From NCBI RefSeq assembly GCF_031846645.1, contig NZ_JAVRHN010000012.1, positions 1-64,000 on the forward strand: 64,000 nt of DNA. Direction: 5' to 3'. This document shows positions 41,665 through 50,913 of this stretch, one piece after another. Source of the stretch: Autumnicola psychrophila (lineage in GTDB: Bacteria; Bacteroidota; Bacteroidia; Flavobacteriales; Flavobacteriaceae). The position numbers were made by a program, and so were the translations under genes. Below the pieces are notes generated by a model that saw nothing but the letters and a program-made list of their open reading frames with translations, made no database searches and was not told where the DNA came from. Every line of letters begins with the position of its first letter. Positions within the stretch are counted from its first letter, which is position 1.

Positions 41665-44208
41665 ATGAAAAAATTGACATTTTTAACAGTAATATTGGTG
41701 CTACTGGGTACATCTAATTATGCATGGTCTCAGGATCTAAAACTTAATGATCTTGAATATTTTGAAACACAGGGCGTAAATGTCCTTGTTTACAATAATC
41801 TCTTTACAGGTGGTTTTAACGATGAAAAGAATGCCGGTATAGAATTAATCCACCATGGCGTAAGAACCGCTCAGGGTGGTGCGGTGAGGCTTTCCAGCAC
41901 TCCAGAGCAGTGGGATCTTGTTCCGCAGATACCAATGCGGGAAGTAAACCGCGAATCCAACAGTATTGAATCCATCTTGAGATACGAAGATTTCGATTTT
42001 GAATCAAGAGTGGTTGTTACTCCTAAGGGCGAAGGTGTAGAGATATCTGTATATCTTGATAATCCCGTTCCTGAGAAACTTGAAGGAAAAGCCGGATTTA
42101 ATCTTGAATTCCTTCCCTCTCAATATTGGTCAAAGGCTTATTTAATGGATGGCCGCCTCAATCGTTTCCCCCGCTATGTGGTAGGTGAGACCACTACAAA
42201 GCCTGATAGTGAAAAGCTTAAGCAGTTTAAGGGTTATGAAACTTACGACGACAGGGGAACCGGTGAATTTATTGAACCTCTTCCTCTTGAAACCGGAAAT
42301 ACCCTTCTTCTTGCTCCAGATGAATCTTCACGTATGGTAAAAATCACCTCACAGGATGCCGATCTTATGCTTTTTGACGGTCGTGTACTGGCACAAAACG
42401 GCTGGTATGTTGTTCGCAGTTTATTGCCGGCAGGAAAAACAGGTAAGGTTTTGACCTGGACAGTTGAACCTAATGCTATTAAAGGTTGGAAAAGAGAACC
42501 AAATATTGGTTTAAGTCAGGTTGGCTACCTTCCTACGCAACCTAAAGTCTCTGTCATAGAACTTGATAAGAATGACACACCACTTGAGAAAGCGTCAATA
42601 CACAAAATAAATGAAAATGGTACTACTACTGAAGTCTTTAGTGGCGATATCAAACCCTGGGGTGATTATTACAAATATCACTATGTGGAATTTGATTTTA
42701 CACCGGTTAACACCCCCGGAATTTATTATATTCAGTATGGTGATCATAAGACAAATAATTTCATAATAGATAAGAGCGTTTACGAGAACATCACAGACGC
42801 CACCAGCGATATATGGATTCCAATACATATGAATCACATGTTCGTAAAAGAAGGATACAGGGTGTGGCATGGCGAAACCTTTAAAGAAGGATATCTTCAG
42901 GCTCCTCCTAACACAGATCATTTTGACCTTCACGACCAGGGACCAACTACAGATACCGAGTATGAAGCACTGGAATTGATTCCGGGATTAAACGTGGGTG
43001 GCTTCTTCGACGCCGGAGATTTTGATATCGAAACGCATTCCAATATTAGTGTGGTGCAGAATTTTGTACAGACATGGGAATCTTTTAAACCTTTACGCGA
43101 TCAGACTTTTGTTGATCAGGAAGCGCGCCATGTTGTCCTTCACCGTCCGGATGGAACTCCAGATGTACTGCAATTTATCGAACATGGGACTTTGAATCTT
43201 GTTGCACAGGCCGAAATCATTGGTCATATGGCACAAACGCTTTCTAACTCTGTTCTACACAATTACCATCACCTTGGTGATGCAGCCTCCTTAACAGACG
43301 GGCTGCCTTATAATCCGGAACTAGGACCGTACGAAGTAGCTGCCGATGGGCAGTCCAGCGGAGTTAAGGATGATATGTGGGCGTTTACAAGCCGTAATCC
43401 CGGGCTTGACCTTAGAGCTGCAACTATGTTTGCCGCAGCAAGCCGGGCACTAAAAGGTTACAACGACGACCTTTCTGAAAGAGCGCTTGTACAATCGAAA
43501 AGACTTCTAAAAGAAGCTACAGAATTACTTGCCAATCAGCCGGAGGATGACAAAGCAAGACAATGGGCATCCATAGGAGATATTTCTACAAACCTGCAGC
43601 TGTACATCTCCACCGGTGAGCAGCAATATGCAGATAAATTTCAGGAACTTTTATGGCCTGTACTGGACCGTAACGTGAGTTTCGTTATTCTAACGGCGCT
43701 ACATGGCATACCTCATATGGACGCATCTTACAAGGAAAAGCTTCGGCCATATGTTGTAAAATATAAAGAGTATATAGCAGAGCTTGAAAACGATAATCCT
43801 TACGGAGTTCCAATTGGTTTGGGTAACTGGGCAGGTAGTGGATCCATTGTTAATTTTGGAACTACCATTAGCTTTGCAAATCAATATTTTCCTGAAATTA
43901 TCGATGCCGATCATGCTTTTAAAACCACCGACTGGCTATATGGAAACCATCCTTACCACAATTATTCATTAGTGGCAACGGTGGGTGCTACCCGGCCAAA
44001 AGAAGTGTTTTATGGTAATAACAGGGCAGATTTTTCTTTTATTCCGGGAAATGTTGCTCCTGGTATTTTATTCAGAAAACCAGATCACTTTGAAAACTAT
44101 GATGACTGGCCATTTTTGTGGGGACAAAATGAAGGTACAATTGGTGGAAATACCAGCTATCTCATTTTTGGATCAGCTTTTAAAAACCTGATAAAAGAAA
44201 CAAAATAA
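41665..44208 (+). CDS. Glycoside hydrolase family 9 protein with N-terminal Ig-like domain
   Basis: An 847-residue secreted protein with a signal peptide (about 1-22, cut near YAWSQ). After an approximately 250-residue N-terminal region of beta type comes a CelD_N-like Ig domain (about 275-375, starting NIGLSQVGYLP) and a GH9 (alpha/alpha)6 domain to the end. The catalytic pieces are Asp449 and Asp452 in GGFFDAGDFD and the acid Glu823 in GQNEGTIGGN. The family cuts beta-glucans, including cellulose, mixed-linkage glucans and glucosamine oligomers; the substrate here is open. No SusC/SusD pair is next to it, so it is not in a classic polysaccharide utilization locus. The ATG at 41665 is preferred over the GTG 12 nt upstream. 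Confidence 0.85.
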   Translation: MKKLTFLTVILVLLGTSNYAWSQDLKLNDLEYFETQGVNVLVYNNLFTGGFNDEKNAGIELIHHGVRTAQGGAVRLSSTPEQWDLVPQIPMREVNRESNSIESILRYEDFDFESRVVVTPKGEGVEISVYLDNPVPEKLEGKAGFNLEFLPSQYWSKAYLMDGRLNRFPRYVVGETTTKPDSEKLKQFKGYETYDDRGTGEFIEPLPLETGNTLLLAPDESSRMVKITSQDADLMLFDGRVLAQNGWYVVRSLLPAGKTGKVLTWTVEPNAIKGWKREPNIGLSQVGYLPTQPKVSVIELDKNDTPLEKASIHKINENGTTTEVFSGDIKPWGDYYKYHYVEFDFTPVNTPGIYYIQYGDHKTNNFIIDKSVYENITDATSDIWIPIHMNHMFVKEGYRVWHGETFKEGYLQAPPNTDHFDLHDQGPTTDTEYEALELIPGLNVGGFFDAGDFDIETHSNISVVQNFVQTWESFKPLRDQTFVDQEARHVVLHRPDGTPDVLQFIEHGTLNLVAQAEIIGHMAQTLSNSVLHNYHHLGDAASLTDGLPYNPELGPYEVAADGQSSGVKDDMWAFTSRNPGLDLRAATMFAAASRALKGYNDDLSERALVQSKRLLKEATELLANQPEDDKARQWASIGDISTNLQLYISTGEQQYADKFQELLWPVLDRNVSFVILTALHGIPHMDASYKEKLRPYVVKYKEYIAELENDNPYGVPIGLGNWAGSGSIVNFGTTISFANQYFPEIIDADHAFKTTDWLYGNHPYHNYSLVATVGATRPKEVFYGNNRADFSFIPGNVAPGILFRKPDHFENYDDWPFLWGQNEGTIGGNTSYLIFGSAFKNLIKETK

Positions 44209-44250
44209 ATTAAACTTATTTAATTAATAGGTTCTTCAGAACCATTATTA

Positions 44251-44298
44251 AGCGCAAGTTTTAAGTACTAATCATACTTAGAACTTGCGCTTTTTTTT
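44251..44298 (+). terminator. Terminator of the GH9 gene
   Basis: A 17-bp stem with one G-T pair (AGCGCAAGTT... with ...AACTTGCGCT), a 7-nt loop and eight Ts, 42 nt after the stop. Confidence 0.9.
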
Positions 44299-44448
44299 AA
44301 AAATTATAGAAAATAAAATTTATTAACCGTGAATCGGGTAGAAGAAAGAGTTACCAAAAGAACAATTGTAAACATCCTTACTCTGAAAACCAAAACTTTA
44401 TTTAAATTGGTAGATAAAAACACACATTTTTAATAACGGAAGAAAAAT

Positions 44449-44814
44449 TTGAAGGTAACCCCTGAACATAACGAGCGAATGGCAAAAATGACTTTTGCAT
44501 CTGTATACCCTCACTACGTTACAAAAGTTGAGCGAAAAGGCAGAACAAAAGAGGAATTGCATCAGGTCATACAATGGTTGTCAGGATTTAACGAATCAAA
44601 AATTAAAGAACTAATTGATGACAATGTAACTTTCAAGAGGTTCTTTGAAGAGGCTAATCTTAACCCAAATGCTCACTTGATCACAGGCGTTATTTGTGGT
44701 TACAGAGTAGAAGAAATTGACAATCCGCTAACTAAAAAAGTCAGATACCTGGACAAATTGGTAGACGAATTAGCAAAGGGCAAAAAGATGGAAAACATCT
44801 TGCGAACGGCGTAA
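44449..44814 (+). CDS. DUF2200 family protein
   Basis: A 121-residue cytoplasmic protein matching DUF2200: MTFASVYPHYVTKVERKGRTKEE... near the N-terminus, the IQWLSG and NPNAHLITGVICGYRVEEI motifs and a C-terminal VRYLDKLVDELAKGK helix. The function is unknown; the fold resembles YdhG/YjbR-type small proteins. The start is TTG, or possibly ATG at 44479; the conserved HNERMAKMTFASVY segment favours the earlier TTG. Confidence 0.88.
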   Translation: MKVTPEHNERMAKMTFASVYPHYVTKVERKGRTKEELHQVIQWLSGFNESKIKELIDDNVTFKRFFEEANLNPNAHLITGVICGYRVEEIDNPLTKKVRYLDKLVDELAKGKKMENILRTA

Positions 44815-44869
44815 GATAGCAATAGCCGAAAAGATATCACAGTCAGCACTAAAGCCTGCCGGATTAGAT

Positions 44870-44890
44870 ACCGAAAATTGCCAATTTTTA
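44870..44890 (+). repeat. Palindromic intergenic element, copy 6
   Basis: ACCGAAAATTGCCAATTTTTA contains the core with one inserted A after TTGCC. Confidence 0.55.
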
Positions 44891-45067
44891 CCATCGGCTT
44901 TAATTGAGTGTTCCAGGGCAAGCCTGCGAAGCATTCCAATAGAACATGTTCTGGAACTTTATGTTATTCACTGACGAGGCAAGCCTAGGATATTCTTCCC
45001 TCTTAGAATAAACAACTTTATAAACCTGAGCTTTTATCCCAGTGGCTTAGTTGCGCGGTCCCCTACC

Positions 45068-45085
45068 CTCGAAAATTACCATTCT
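45068..45085 (+). repeat. Palindromic intergenic element, copy 7
   Basis: TCGAAAATTACCATTCT, two bases away from the core. Confidence 0.5.
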
Positions 45086-45308
45086 GAACTGCCACCGCAA
45101 ATTCGCATGATCTGAAATCTTTCTCTACAAATTGGATTTTTGAATCTGCCCAAAAATATTTTCTTAAAAATTTTCTGGTTTTCTGAATATTTGGTTTAGT
45201 TTTAATAAAATTCCCTACACGCATAAATGACAGGCATAGTTGTGCTGAAAAAAATTCAATAGCACTTTTCGTCCTCGTCCTTTTTTCAATATTGATAATC
45301 TACAAACT

Positions 45309-45476
45309 ATGAGCTTTTTTACTTTTTTATTTCCACTGGTAATTGGTACTGTTTATTTGGCAATCCTGTTTGGAATATTGTATTTGATCTATAGATGGGT
45401 GAATAAATTTATCTCCTTAAAACAAGAACAGAATGACCTGCTAAGAGAGATCATTAATAAAATGGGAAGTAAATAA
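45309..45476 (+). CDS. Small membrane protein (55 residues)
   Basis: A short reading frame MSFFTFLFPLVIGTVYLAIL... with one membrane segment at about 5-29 followed by a Tyr/Arg/Trp interface patch and a polar helix rich in Gln and Lys ending NKMGSK. The composition is that of a real small membrane protein rather than a random frame. No known family was recognised. It stands alone between the DUF2200 gene and the LytTR regulator. Confidence 0.55.
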   Translation: MSFFTFLFPLVIGTVYLAILFGILYLIYRWVNKFISLKQEQNDLLREIINKMGSK

Positions 45477-45481
45477 GGGGA

Positions 45482-45502
45482 TGCCGAAAATTGCCACTTT
45501 TC
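45482..45502 (+). repeat. Palindromic intergenic element, copy 8
   Basis: TGCCGAAAATTGCCACTTTTC, the core with one change (CATTTT to CACTTTT), six bases after the small membrane gene. Confidence 0.6.
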
Positions 45503-45545
45503 AACCCTCTCTTAAAATAGAAACAAAACCTCCTTCCCCAAGTAG

Positions 45546-46298
45546 CTAAGAAAGCCACTGCTTAAAATCCTTAACTTTTTCCCTACTCACAATTAACGGA
45601 AGTTCATTAAAAGACTTTAGACTAATGCGCAGTCGGGAATTAGAATAAGCTACGATATCTTCAATAGCCGAAATATTTACAATACATTGTCTATTAATCC
45701 TGAAAAAATTTTCGGGATTTAATTCATTCTCAAGTTTCTCCAGGGAAAAATCGAGGGGATAATTCCGCTTGTCCATTGTATGGATATAAGTAGATTTATT
45801 TTCAGAACTAAAGCAGCTGATTTCCTCAACATTAATCAGTTTAATATGCTGGCCTACCTGTACCGTGAATCTCTTCCTGTGCTCTAAGGTGGGCAGGTTA
45901 AAAATAGATTTCAGATTTTGCACGCTCAGTCCACCATTAATAGCTGCGGTGTTTTGATAAAATTTTTGCATTGCAGCAGCAAGCTCTTCATCATCTATAG
46001 GCTTCAGCAAATAATCCACACTATTCAGTTTAAAAGCCTTCAGCGCATATTCGTCATAAGCAGTAGTGAAAATAATGGCACTCATAATTTCCACATTTTC
46101 AAAAATTTCAAAAGACAATCCATCGCTTAACTGAATATCCAGAAAAATAATTTCGGGATGTTCATTTTGCAGGAACCATTCGGTAGCCTCTTCAACACCA
46201 TGCAGCGTTGCAATTACATCTACCTTCTGTTTCTCCAACATACGTTGTAAACGTCGCGCGGATGGCTTTTCATCCTCAATAATTAGTGCCTGTATCAT
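45546..46298 (-). CDS. LytTR-family response regulator
   Basis: A 250-residue two-component regulator. The receiver domain (about 1-120) has the acidic pair in IIEDE, phospho-acceptor Asp54 in IIFLDIQLSDG, a Thr in FTTAYDEYA and Lys in YLLKPID. The LytTR DNA-binding domain (about 145-248) has RFTVQVGQHIKLINVEEI and the ENFFRINRQCIVN segment. It lies 10 nt after the 2TM gene and works with the kinase at 46620 in the same operon. LytTR regulators bind direct repeats; the target sites are not known. Confidence 0.93.
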   Translation of the reverse strand: MIQALIIEDEKPSARRLQRMLEKQKVDVIATLHGVEEATEWFLQNEHPEIIFLDIQLSDGLSFEIFENVEIMSAIIFTTAYDEYALKAFKLNSVDYLLKPIDDEELAAAMQKFYQNTAAINGGLSVQNLKSIFNLPTLEHRKRFTVQVGQHIKLINVEEISCFSSENKSTYIHTMDKRNYPLDFSLEKLENELNPENFFRINRQCIVNISAIEDIVAYSNSRLRISLKSFNELPLIVSREKVKDFKQWLS

Positions 46299-46308
46299 CT
46301 AAAAAGTG

Positions 46309-46620
46309 CTATTCCCAGTTTCTGTTTTTTTCTTTTTCCATTAGCTCCCGTACTTTACGCTCTTCCCAATTTCCAAAAAATTTATTGGGACCAAACACAG
46401 AGAGCCAATGTGCAAATAATCCTATTCCCCAGAAAAAAGCTGTGGAATACGTCCAGATGTTACTTAAAGAACTCCAGTCGCCATTATGATAGGACGATAC
46501 TGTAACTATAGCGATATTCACAAAAAGATAGACCAAAAGGTGTACGTAAAAACCTTTTATCTCTTTCACTTTCTTTTTTGCCGACCAGTAACTGGTATTT
46601 TCTTGCTTGTAATTTTCCAT
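46309..46620 (-). CDS. 2TM domain protein
   Basis: A 103-residue membrane protein with two hydrophobic segments (about 26-45 and 55-78), framed by KKKVKEIKGFYVHL before and WEERKVRELMEKEKNRNWE after, which is the 2TM domain pattern. The same domain is fused to the C-terminus of the kinase encoded just upstream, so this gene is a stand-alone copy. Its ATG overlaps the kinase stop codon (TAATG), so the two are translationally coupled. Confidence 0.85.
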   Translation of the reverse strand: MENYKQENTSYWSAKKKVKEIKGFYVHLLVYLFVNIAIVTVSSYHNGDWSSLSNIWTYSTAFFWGIGLFAHWLSVFGPNKFFGNWEERKVRELMEKEKNRNWE

Positions 46621-47942
46621 TATTTCCAGGATTTTTGTTGTTGTTGTTCCTTCTCCATAATCTCCTGAATTTTACGCTCCTCCCATGCAGAGCCGTAACC
46701 AAACACAGAAAATCCATGGATTGTCAATCCAATTCCCCATCCAAATAGCGGAAACCAAAACCATTGAAAGCCCCAGAACGTATAATAATTAATAAAAATT
46801 AGGAAAGGAATTACCACACAATAAGAAATGAGGTTTCCATAAAATTCTTTCATTTCTTTTACGCGCTCTTTCGCCTTGAAATACGCTTTTTCTTCTTTAA
46901 AATCATGAGTTTCCATAATTGCTATTTGTTTAGTTAGTACAGGTAACTTCACCCTGAATAGTTCCTGATTTTTTTCTATAAATACTTTTCTTCTTGTAAC
47001 TATTCCGTAGCGATCTACAATATTTTGAAGTCCAACTCCTTTTCGCTGGTGCAATACTTCTTTCTTCTGAAAATTATTTTCTACCACCAGGTAACCATCT
47101 GCTTCATAAATTCTAATTCGTAAAGGTTTAGCTTCGCTGACTACATTGTGCTTTATGGTATTCTCCAGTAATAACTGAAGGGATAGCGGCACTACTTTAG
47201 CCTCTGGAGTAGAAAGTTTTTCTGGTACTTCATAAAATATACTATTTTCAAAACGCATCCTCAACAACTTCATGTAGGTGACCGCAAAAGCAAGTTCCTC
47301 TTCCAAACTCACCAGTTCCTTGTCCTTTTGTTCCAGAACATATCTGTAAATCTTGGAAAGAGAAGTGGTAAATTTTTGCGCCTGGTCCGGATTTTCATCA
47401 ATAAGAGAGGTTAAAACATTAAGACTGTTAAACAGAAAGTGGGGGTCTATCTGGTTTTTTAAACTCTCAAATTTTGCTGAAGCAGTTCCTGCTATGATTT
47501 TTTGTTCAGTTACTTTTCGCTCCTGCAGGGCTTTATAGAAATAAAAGATATGAAAGCCAAGGGAAATGATGATGGTAAACAAAAGTGGAGCAAAATAATA
47601 CTTCAAGCTTTCATTTTCCAAAAATTCACTTACTGTTACATCGTTAAAAACTGTACTATCTATAAGACGGCAAAAAAAGTAGCCAAGAAGGGTAAGAACA
47701 ATAGACCCCGCCGAGGCGATAATTGCCCTTTTTAGCCCTGCATTTTCCCATCCAATTTTCTTATTAAAAAATGCAAAATAAAGACCGTTGATAGTGGTAA
47801 GAACAAAAGCATAGAAAAAATAAATCCCCCACACTTCAAAACGAAGAAGCTTTTCTGTACTTACGCTGAAAATGGAATCCAACAGAAGGATAACTACAGA
47901 AATTACAATTGAAGTTTTTATTATTTTGAAGATAATTTTCAT
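46620..47942 (-). CDS. LytS-type sensor histidine kinase with C-terminal 2TM domain
   Basis: A 440-residue kinase. Four N-terminal membrane helices lie at about 12-27, 37-57, 72-93 and 117-138. The His_kinase domain has phospho-acceptor His168 in QIDPHFLFNSLN, the N-box LLLENTIKHNVV and a GVGLQNIVDRYG ATP motif. Unusually, about 100 more residues form a 2TM domain (KERVKEMKEFYGNL, two hydrophobic stretches, SAWEERKIQEIMEKE). Such a tail puts the kinase core between two membrane anchors. The signal is unknown. It forms an operon with the 2TM gene and the LytTR regulator. Confidence 0.93.
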   Translation of the reverse strand: MKIIFKIIKTSIVISVVILLLDSIFSVSTEKLLRFEVWGIYFFYAFVLTTINGLYFAFFNKKIGWENAGLKRAIIASAGSIVLTLLGYFFCRLIDSTVFNDVTVSEFLENESLKYYFAPLLFTIIISLGFHIFYFYKALQERKVTEQKIIAGTASAKFESLKNQIDPHFLFNSLNVLTSLIDENPDQAQKFTTSLSKIYRYVLEQKDKELVSLEEELAFAVTYMKLLRMRFENSIFYEVPEKLSTPEAKVVPLSLQLLLENTIKHNVVSEAKPLRIRIYEADGYLVVENNFQKKEVLHQRKGVGLQNIVDRYGIVTRRKVFIEKNQELFRVKLPVLTKQIAIMETHDFKEEKAYFKAKERVKEMKEFYGNLISYCVVIPFLIFINYYTFWGFQWFWFPLFGWGIGLTIHGFSVFGYGSAWEERKIQEIMEKEQQQQKSWK

Positions 47943-48326
47943 CCCAGCTCTTAATTTGAAGCTAATATCTGGTTATTGTGCCTTTCACGAAAAATGTTTT
48001 TACTGAACCGTCAAAATTTAATGCTGAATTGTAATTAAAACAGACAGAACAGAAAATTTATCATTTTCTGAAGTAGTTGAAGCACCTAAACAACCAAAAT
48101 AGCTAAATTTAAGTTAAAAACTGAAGAAAAATAATAGAACAGAAGATGCGCCCGCAAAAAAAGAATACGTTGTGGCCAAACTTAAACTGCTGACCTTCAG
48201 AAAAAAAGGAGATATATTTTAAAGTATAGGGTCGAAAATTGCCATTTTCGACCCTATACTATTTCGGTGGCCAGATTTTTACCTGCACCACAATATTTTA
48301 TTCCGAAGAAATTAAAATTATGCTAA
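47943..48326. other. Spacer upstream of the kinase operon
   Basis: 384 bp without a gene. Apart from the perfect hairpin at 48223-48260 nothing is recognised; the promoter for the minus-strand kinase operon should lie in about 47943-48060. Confidence 0.4.
48223..48260. repeat. Palindromic intergenic element, copy 9: perfect 17-bp hairpin
   Basis: AGTATAGGGTCGAAAAT, a TGCC loop, and its exact reverse complement ATTTTCGACCCTATACT. It is the most complete copy of the element and contains the core CGAAAATTGCCATTTTCG. It lies 66 bp beyond the stop of the minus-strand NDH-2-like gene and could also act as a terminator hairpin, although no T run follows. Confidence 0.8.
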
Positions 48327-49631
48327 TTAGACGTCCTCATCTACTTCCATAATTTTTTTATTCGCTTTAAATGGCCTGATAATAAGACGTGCCGCTTTAT
48401 CGAAGTTAATATAATTGTAAATCCAGTTAAAGAAGGTCACAAACCTGTTTCTAAAACCAACCAGGAACCACAAGTGCACAAACATCCATACAAACCATGC
48501 AAAGAAACCTCCAAATTTAAATTTTCCCAAATCTACCACCGCGCGATTTCTTCCTACCGTCGCCATGGTACCTTTATCATTATAATTAAAAGGTTCTAAT
48601 TTTTCGCCCTTTACCAGTCGCTTGAGATTTTTGGCCAGGTGCCTCCCCTGCTGTATAGCGGGTTGGGCTACCATAGGATGTCCTCTGGGAAAATCACCAC
48701 TTTGCATTAACGCGATATCTCCAATTGCAAAAATATTCTCGTAGCCGTTTACCTGGTTAAAAGTGTTAACTTCGTACCGGTTCGCTTTCTCGACCATAGC
48801 CGAAGCATTTAATCCTTTAACAGGAGCGCCTGTAACGCCGGCAGACCAGATAAATGTTTCTGTTTTTAAAGAAAGGTCGGTATTGGTTGTGACAAGTTCT
48901 CCATCGTAATTTTCTACCATGGTGTTTAAATGGATGTGAACCCCCAGTTCTTCCAAAAATTTCTGTGCTCTTTTAGAAGATTCTTCACTCATTGGCGGTA
49001 GAACCCGTGAAAGTCCTTCCAGGAGATGGATATTCATTTCGTTAGGATCAATATCTGGATAATCGTTGGGAACCACGTTATTTCGTATTTCCGCAAGTGC
49101 GCCGCTAAGCTCCACTCCTGTTGGGCCTGCTCCTACCAGCACAAAATTAAGTAGCGCTTTCCTTTTCTCAGGATCATCTGTTATGACTGCCTGTTCCAGG
49201 TTTTCCAGAACCAGGCTCCTTATATTTAAGGCTTGCGGAACTGTTTTCATCCACATTCCGTTTTCTTCAATACTTTTATTTCCGAAGAAATTTGTTTTTG
49301 AACCTGTAGCAATTACCAAATAATCGTAGGTAATATCGCCAATATTGGTATGTATTAAATTTTCTTCCGCAGAAATTGAAGAGACTTCGGTAAGCCTGAA
49401 AAAGCATTTTTTACTATCCCGTGTAATCTTCCTTAAAGGATAAGCTATAGAATCTGGCTCCAGGCTGGCAGTGGAAACCTGGTACAATAAAGGCTGAAAA
49501 GTATGGTAATTATGCCGGTCCAGTAAAACCACCTGGAAATCTTCCTTAAGTAGTTTTCTTGCAAGTGCCAGGCCAGCAAAACCTCCTCCAATTATTACTA
49601 CTCGAGGTAAATCGCTACGGGGAATATTCAT
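48327..49631 (-). CDS. Type II NADH dehydrogenase-like FAD enzyme
   Basis: A 434-residue flavoprotein with two Rossmann motifs: VVIIGGGFAGLALARKLL at about 11-28 for FAD and FVLVGAGPTGVELSGALAEI at about 167-186 for NADH. The FAIGDIALM motif lies at about 312-320. A C-terminal part with a hydrophobic, aromatic stretch (about 378-400) is suited to peripheral membrane binding, as in NDH-2. It would pass electrons from NADH to menaquinone without pumping. It is a single gene on the minus strand, divergent from an ECF sigma gene. Confidence 0.9.
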   Translation of the reverse strand: MNIPRSDLPRVVIIGGGFAGLALARKLLKEDFQVVLLDRHNYHTFQPLLYQVSTASLEPDSIAYPLRKITRDSKKCFFRLTEVSSISAEENLIHTNIGDITYDYLVIATGSKTNFFGNKSIEENGMWMKTVPQALNIRSLVLENLEQAVITDDPEKRKALLNFVLVGAGPTGVELSGALAEIRNNVVPNDYPDIDPNEMNIHLLEGLSRVLPPMSEESSKRAQKFLEELGVHIHLNTMVENYDGELVTTNTDLSLKTETFIWSAGVTGAPVKGLNASAMVEKANRYEVNTFNQVNGYENIFAIGDIALMQSGDFPRGHPMVAQPAIQQGRHLAKNLKRLVKGEKLEPFNYNDKGTMATVGRNRAVVDLGKFKFGGFFAWFVWMFVHLWFLVGFRNRFVTFFNWIYNYINFDKAARLIIRPFKANKKIMEVDEDV

Positions 49632-49765
49632 ATAATAAACGGTTTAAAACGTAATTTAGGATTTATCCTGCTTTATCAGAAAAATTCGGTGCGCATTAAC
49701 TATAATTTATAGTTTTTTGTAACATTGTACTTCTTCGGGCTACATATAGCAGCTAACCAAGTAAT

Positions 49766-50260
49766 GTGAACAAGGACCTAGAACATCAGTTTGTTACCAA
49801 TCTGGAAAAACACCAGAATATTGCGCACAAAATATGTCGCATTTATACGAACGATCAGGCTTCTCACAACGATTTATTCCAGGAAATCACCATTCAGCTT
49901 TGGAAAGCTTATCCTAAGTTTCGTGGAGATGCAAAATTTAGCACATGGATGTACAGGGTCGCTCTTAATACGGCAATTACACTTTATCGTAAGAAAAAGC
50001 GTGGAATTCAGACTCAGGACTACGACACTGTTCATTTTAAAATCAAGGCCGAAGAGTACGACGATGAAGCAGAGCAGCAAATTAAACTAATGTACGATGC
50101 TATTAAAGAATTAAATGATATTGAAAAAGCACTGGTTTTTTTATATCTGGAAGACAAAAATTACCGCGAAATATCCGAAACCCTCGGTATATCTGAAGTA
50201 AATGCAAGAGTGAAAATGAATAGGGTAAAAACAAAATTGAGAACAATATTAAATCCTTAA
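49766..50260 (+). CDS. ECF-type RNA polymerase sigma factor (second)
   Basis: A 164-residue sigma factor with region 2 (HNDLFQEITIQLWKAYPKF and KFSTWMYRVALNTA, about 35-75) and region 4 (LNDIEKALVFLYLEDKNYREISETLGIS, about 113-140, with the following helix). The start is GTG. It is followed 7 nt later by a membrane protein instead of a usual one-TM anti-sigma factor. It resembles the housekeeping-linked SigW/ECF41-free flavobacterial group; the targets are unknown. Confidence 0.9.
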   Translation: MNKDLEHQFVTNLEKHQNIAHKICRIYTNDQASHNDLFQEITIQLWKAYPKFRGDAKFSTWMYRVALNTAITLYRKKKRGIQTQDYDTVHFKIKAEEYDDEAEQQIKLMYDAIKELNDIEKALVFLYLEDKNYREISETLGISEVNARVKMNRVKTKLRTILNP

Positions 50261-50267
50261 AGAGTTG

Positions 50268-50906
50268 ATGGATGGATTGGATTTATTAAAGAAAAACTGG
50301 AAAAAGCAGGAAGATAATCTTCCGCACCTTTCCTATGATGATATTTACAAAATGCTGTGGAAGAAATCTTCTTCTATTGTAAAGTGGATATTTATCATCA
50401 GCATTATAGAATTTCTTCTGGGAACGCTTTTAAGCATTGTCCTGGCTGACAAGGAGTACTGGCAACAGATGGAGACGCTTCACTTAAAAAAGTTTATGAT
50501 TTTTGCTGAAGCAGTTAGCTATCCTATTACCCTCTATTTTATATACCGTTTCTATAGGAATTACAGGAAAATATCGTCTACAGATAGTGCTTCAAAACTT
50601 ATGAAGGACATCCTGAAGACACGAAAAACTGTAAAATTCTATATTGCCTACGTTTTAATTTCGATTGCCATTATTACCATGGTGTCCATATATATTTTAA
50701 TGCACTATCACGTTCTGGAAGTAAACGCGAACGAAGCATCAAAATACGTTTTTGATACGGTAGACTGGATTAAGATGATTGCAATTCTAAGTATTGCACT
50801 TATTTTACTTCTGGGCGTTATCTGGTTATTCTACAAGTTGCTTTATGGAATTCTTTTAAAAAGATTGAATCGTAATTATAAAGAGCTGAAGAATCTGGAT
50901 GTTTGA
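50268..50906 (+). CDS. Multi-TM protein, partner of the second ECF sigma factor
   Basis: A 212-residue membrane protein. After a 40-residue cytoplasmic head (LKKNWKKQEDNLPHLSYDDIYKML) come hydrophobic segments at about 42-62, 79-98, 123-146 and 166-192. It starts 7 nt after the sigma gene (ATG 50268; a TTG directly before it is less likely). Position and topology suggest a membrane anti-sigma factor whose head holds the sigma factor. No known domain was recognised. Confidence 0.7.
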   Translation: MDGLDLLKKNWKKQEDNLPHLSYDDIYKMLWKKSSSIVKWIFIISIIEFLLGTLLSIVLADKEYWQQMETLHLKKFMIFAEAVSYPITLYFIYRFYRNYRKISSTDSASKLMKDILKTRKTVKFYIAYVLISIAIITMVSIYILMHYHVLEVNANEASKYVFDTVDWIKMIAILSIALILLLGVIWLFYKLLYGILLKRLNRNYKELKNLDV

Positions 50907-50913
50907 ATTTAAG

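Larger units (their letters stand above)
44815..45308. other. Gene-poor spacer with repeat remnants
   Basis: No gene is supported here. It contains copies 6 and 7 of the palindromic element and a pair of related phrases, CAGGGCAAGCCTGCG (about 44911) and GAGGCAAGCCTAGG (about 44977), that look like a second decayed repeat. Confidence 0.5.

Noticed and set aside
41665..44208. Polysaccharide utilization locus around the GH9 gene
   Set aside because: No SusC or SusD homologue, TonB receptor or hybrid regulator lies nearby.
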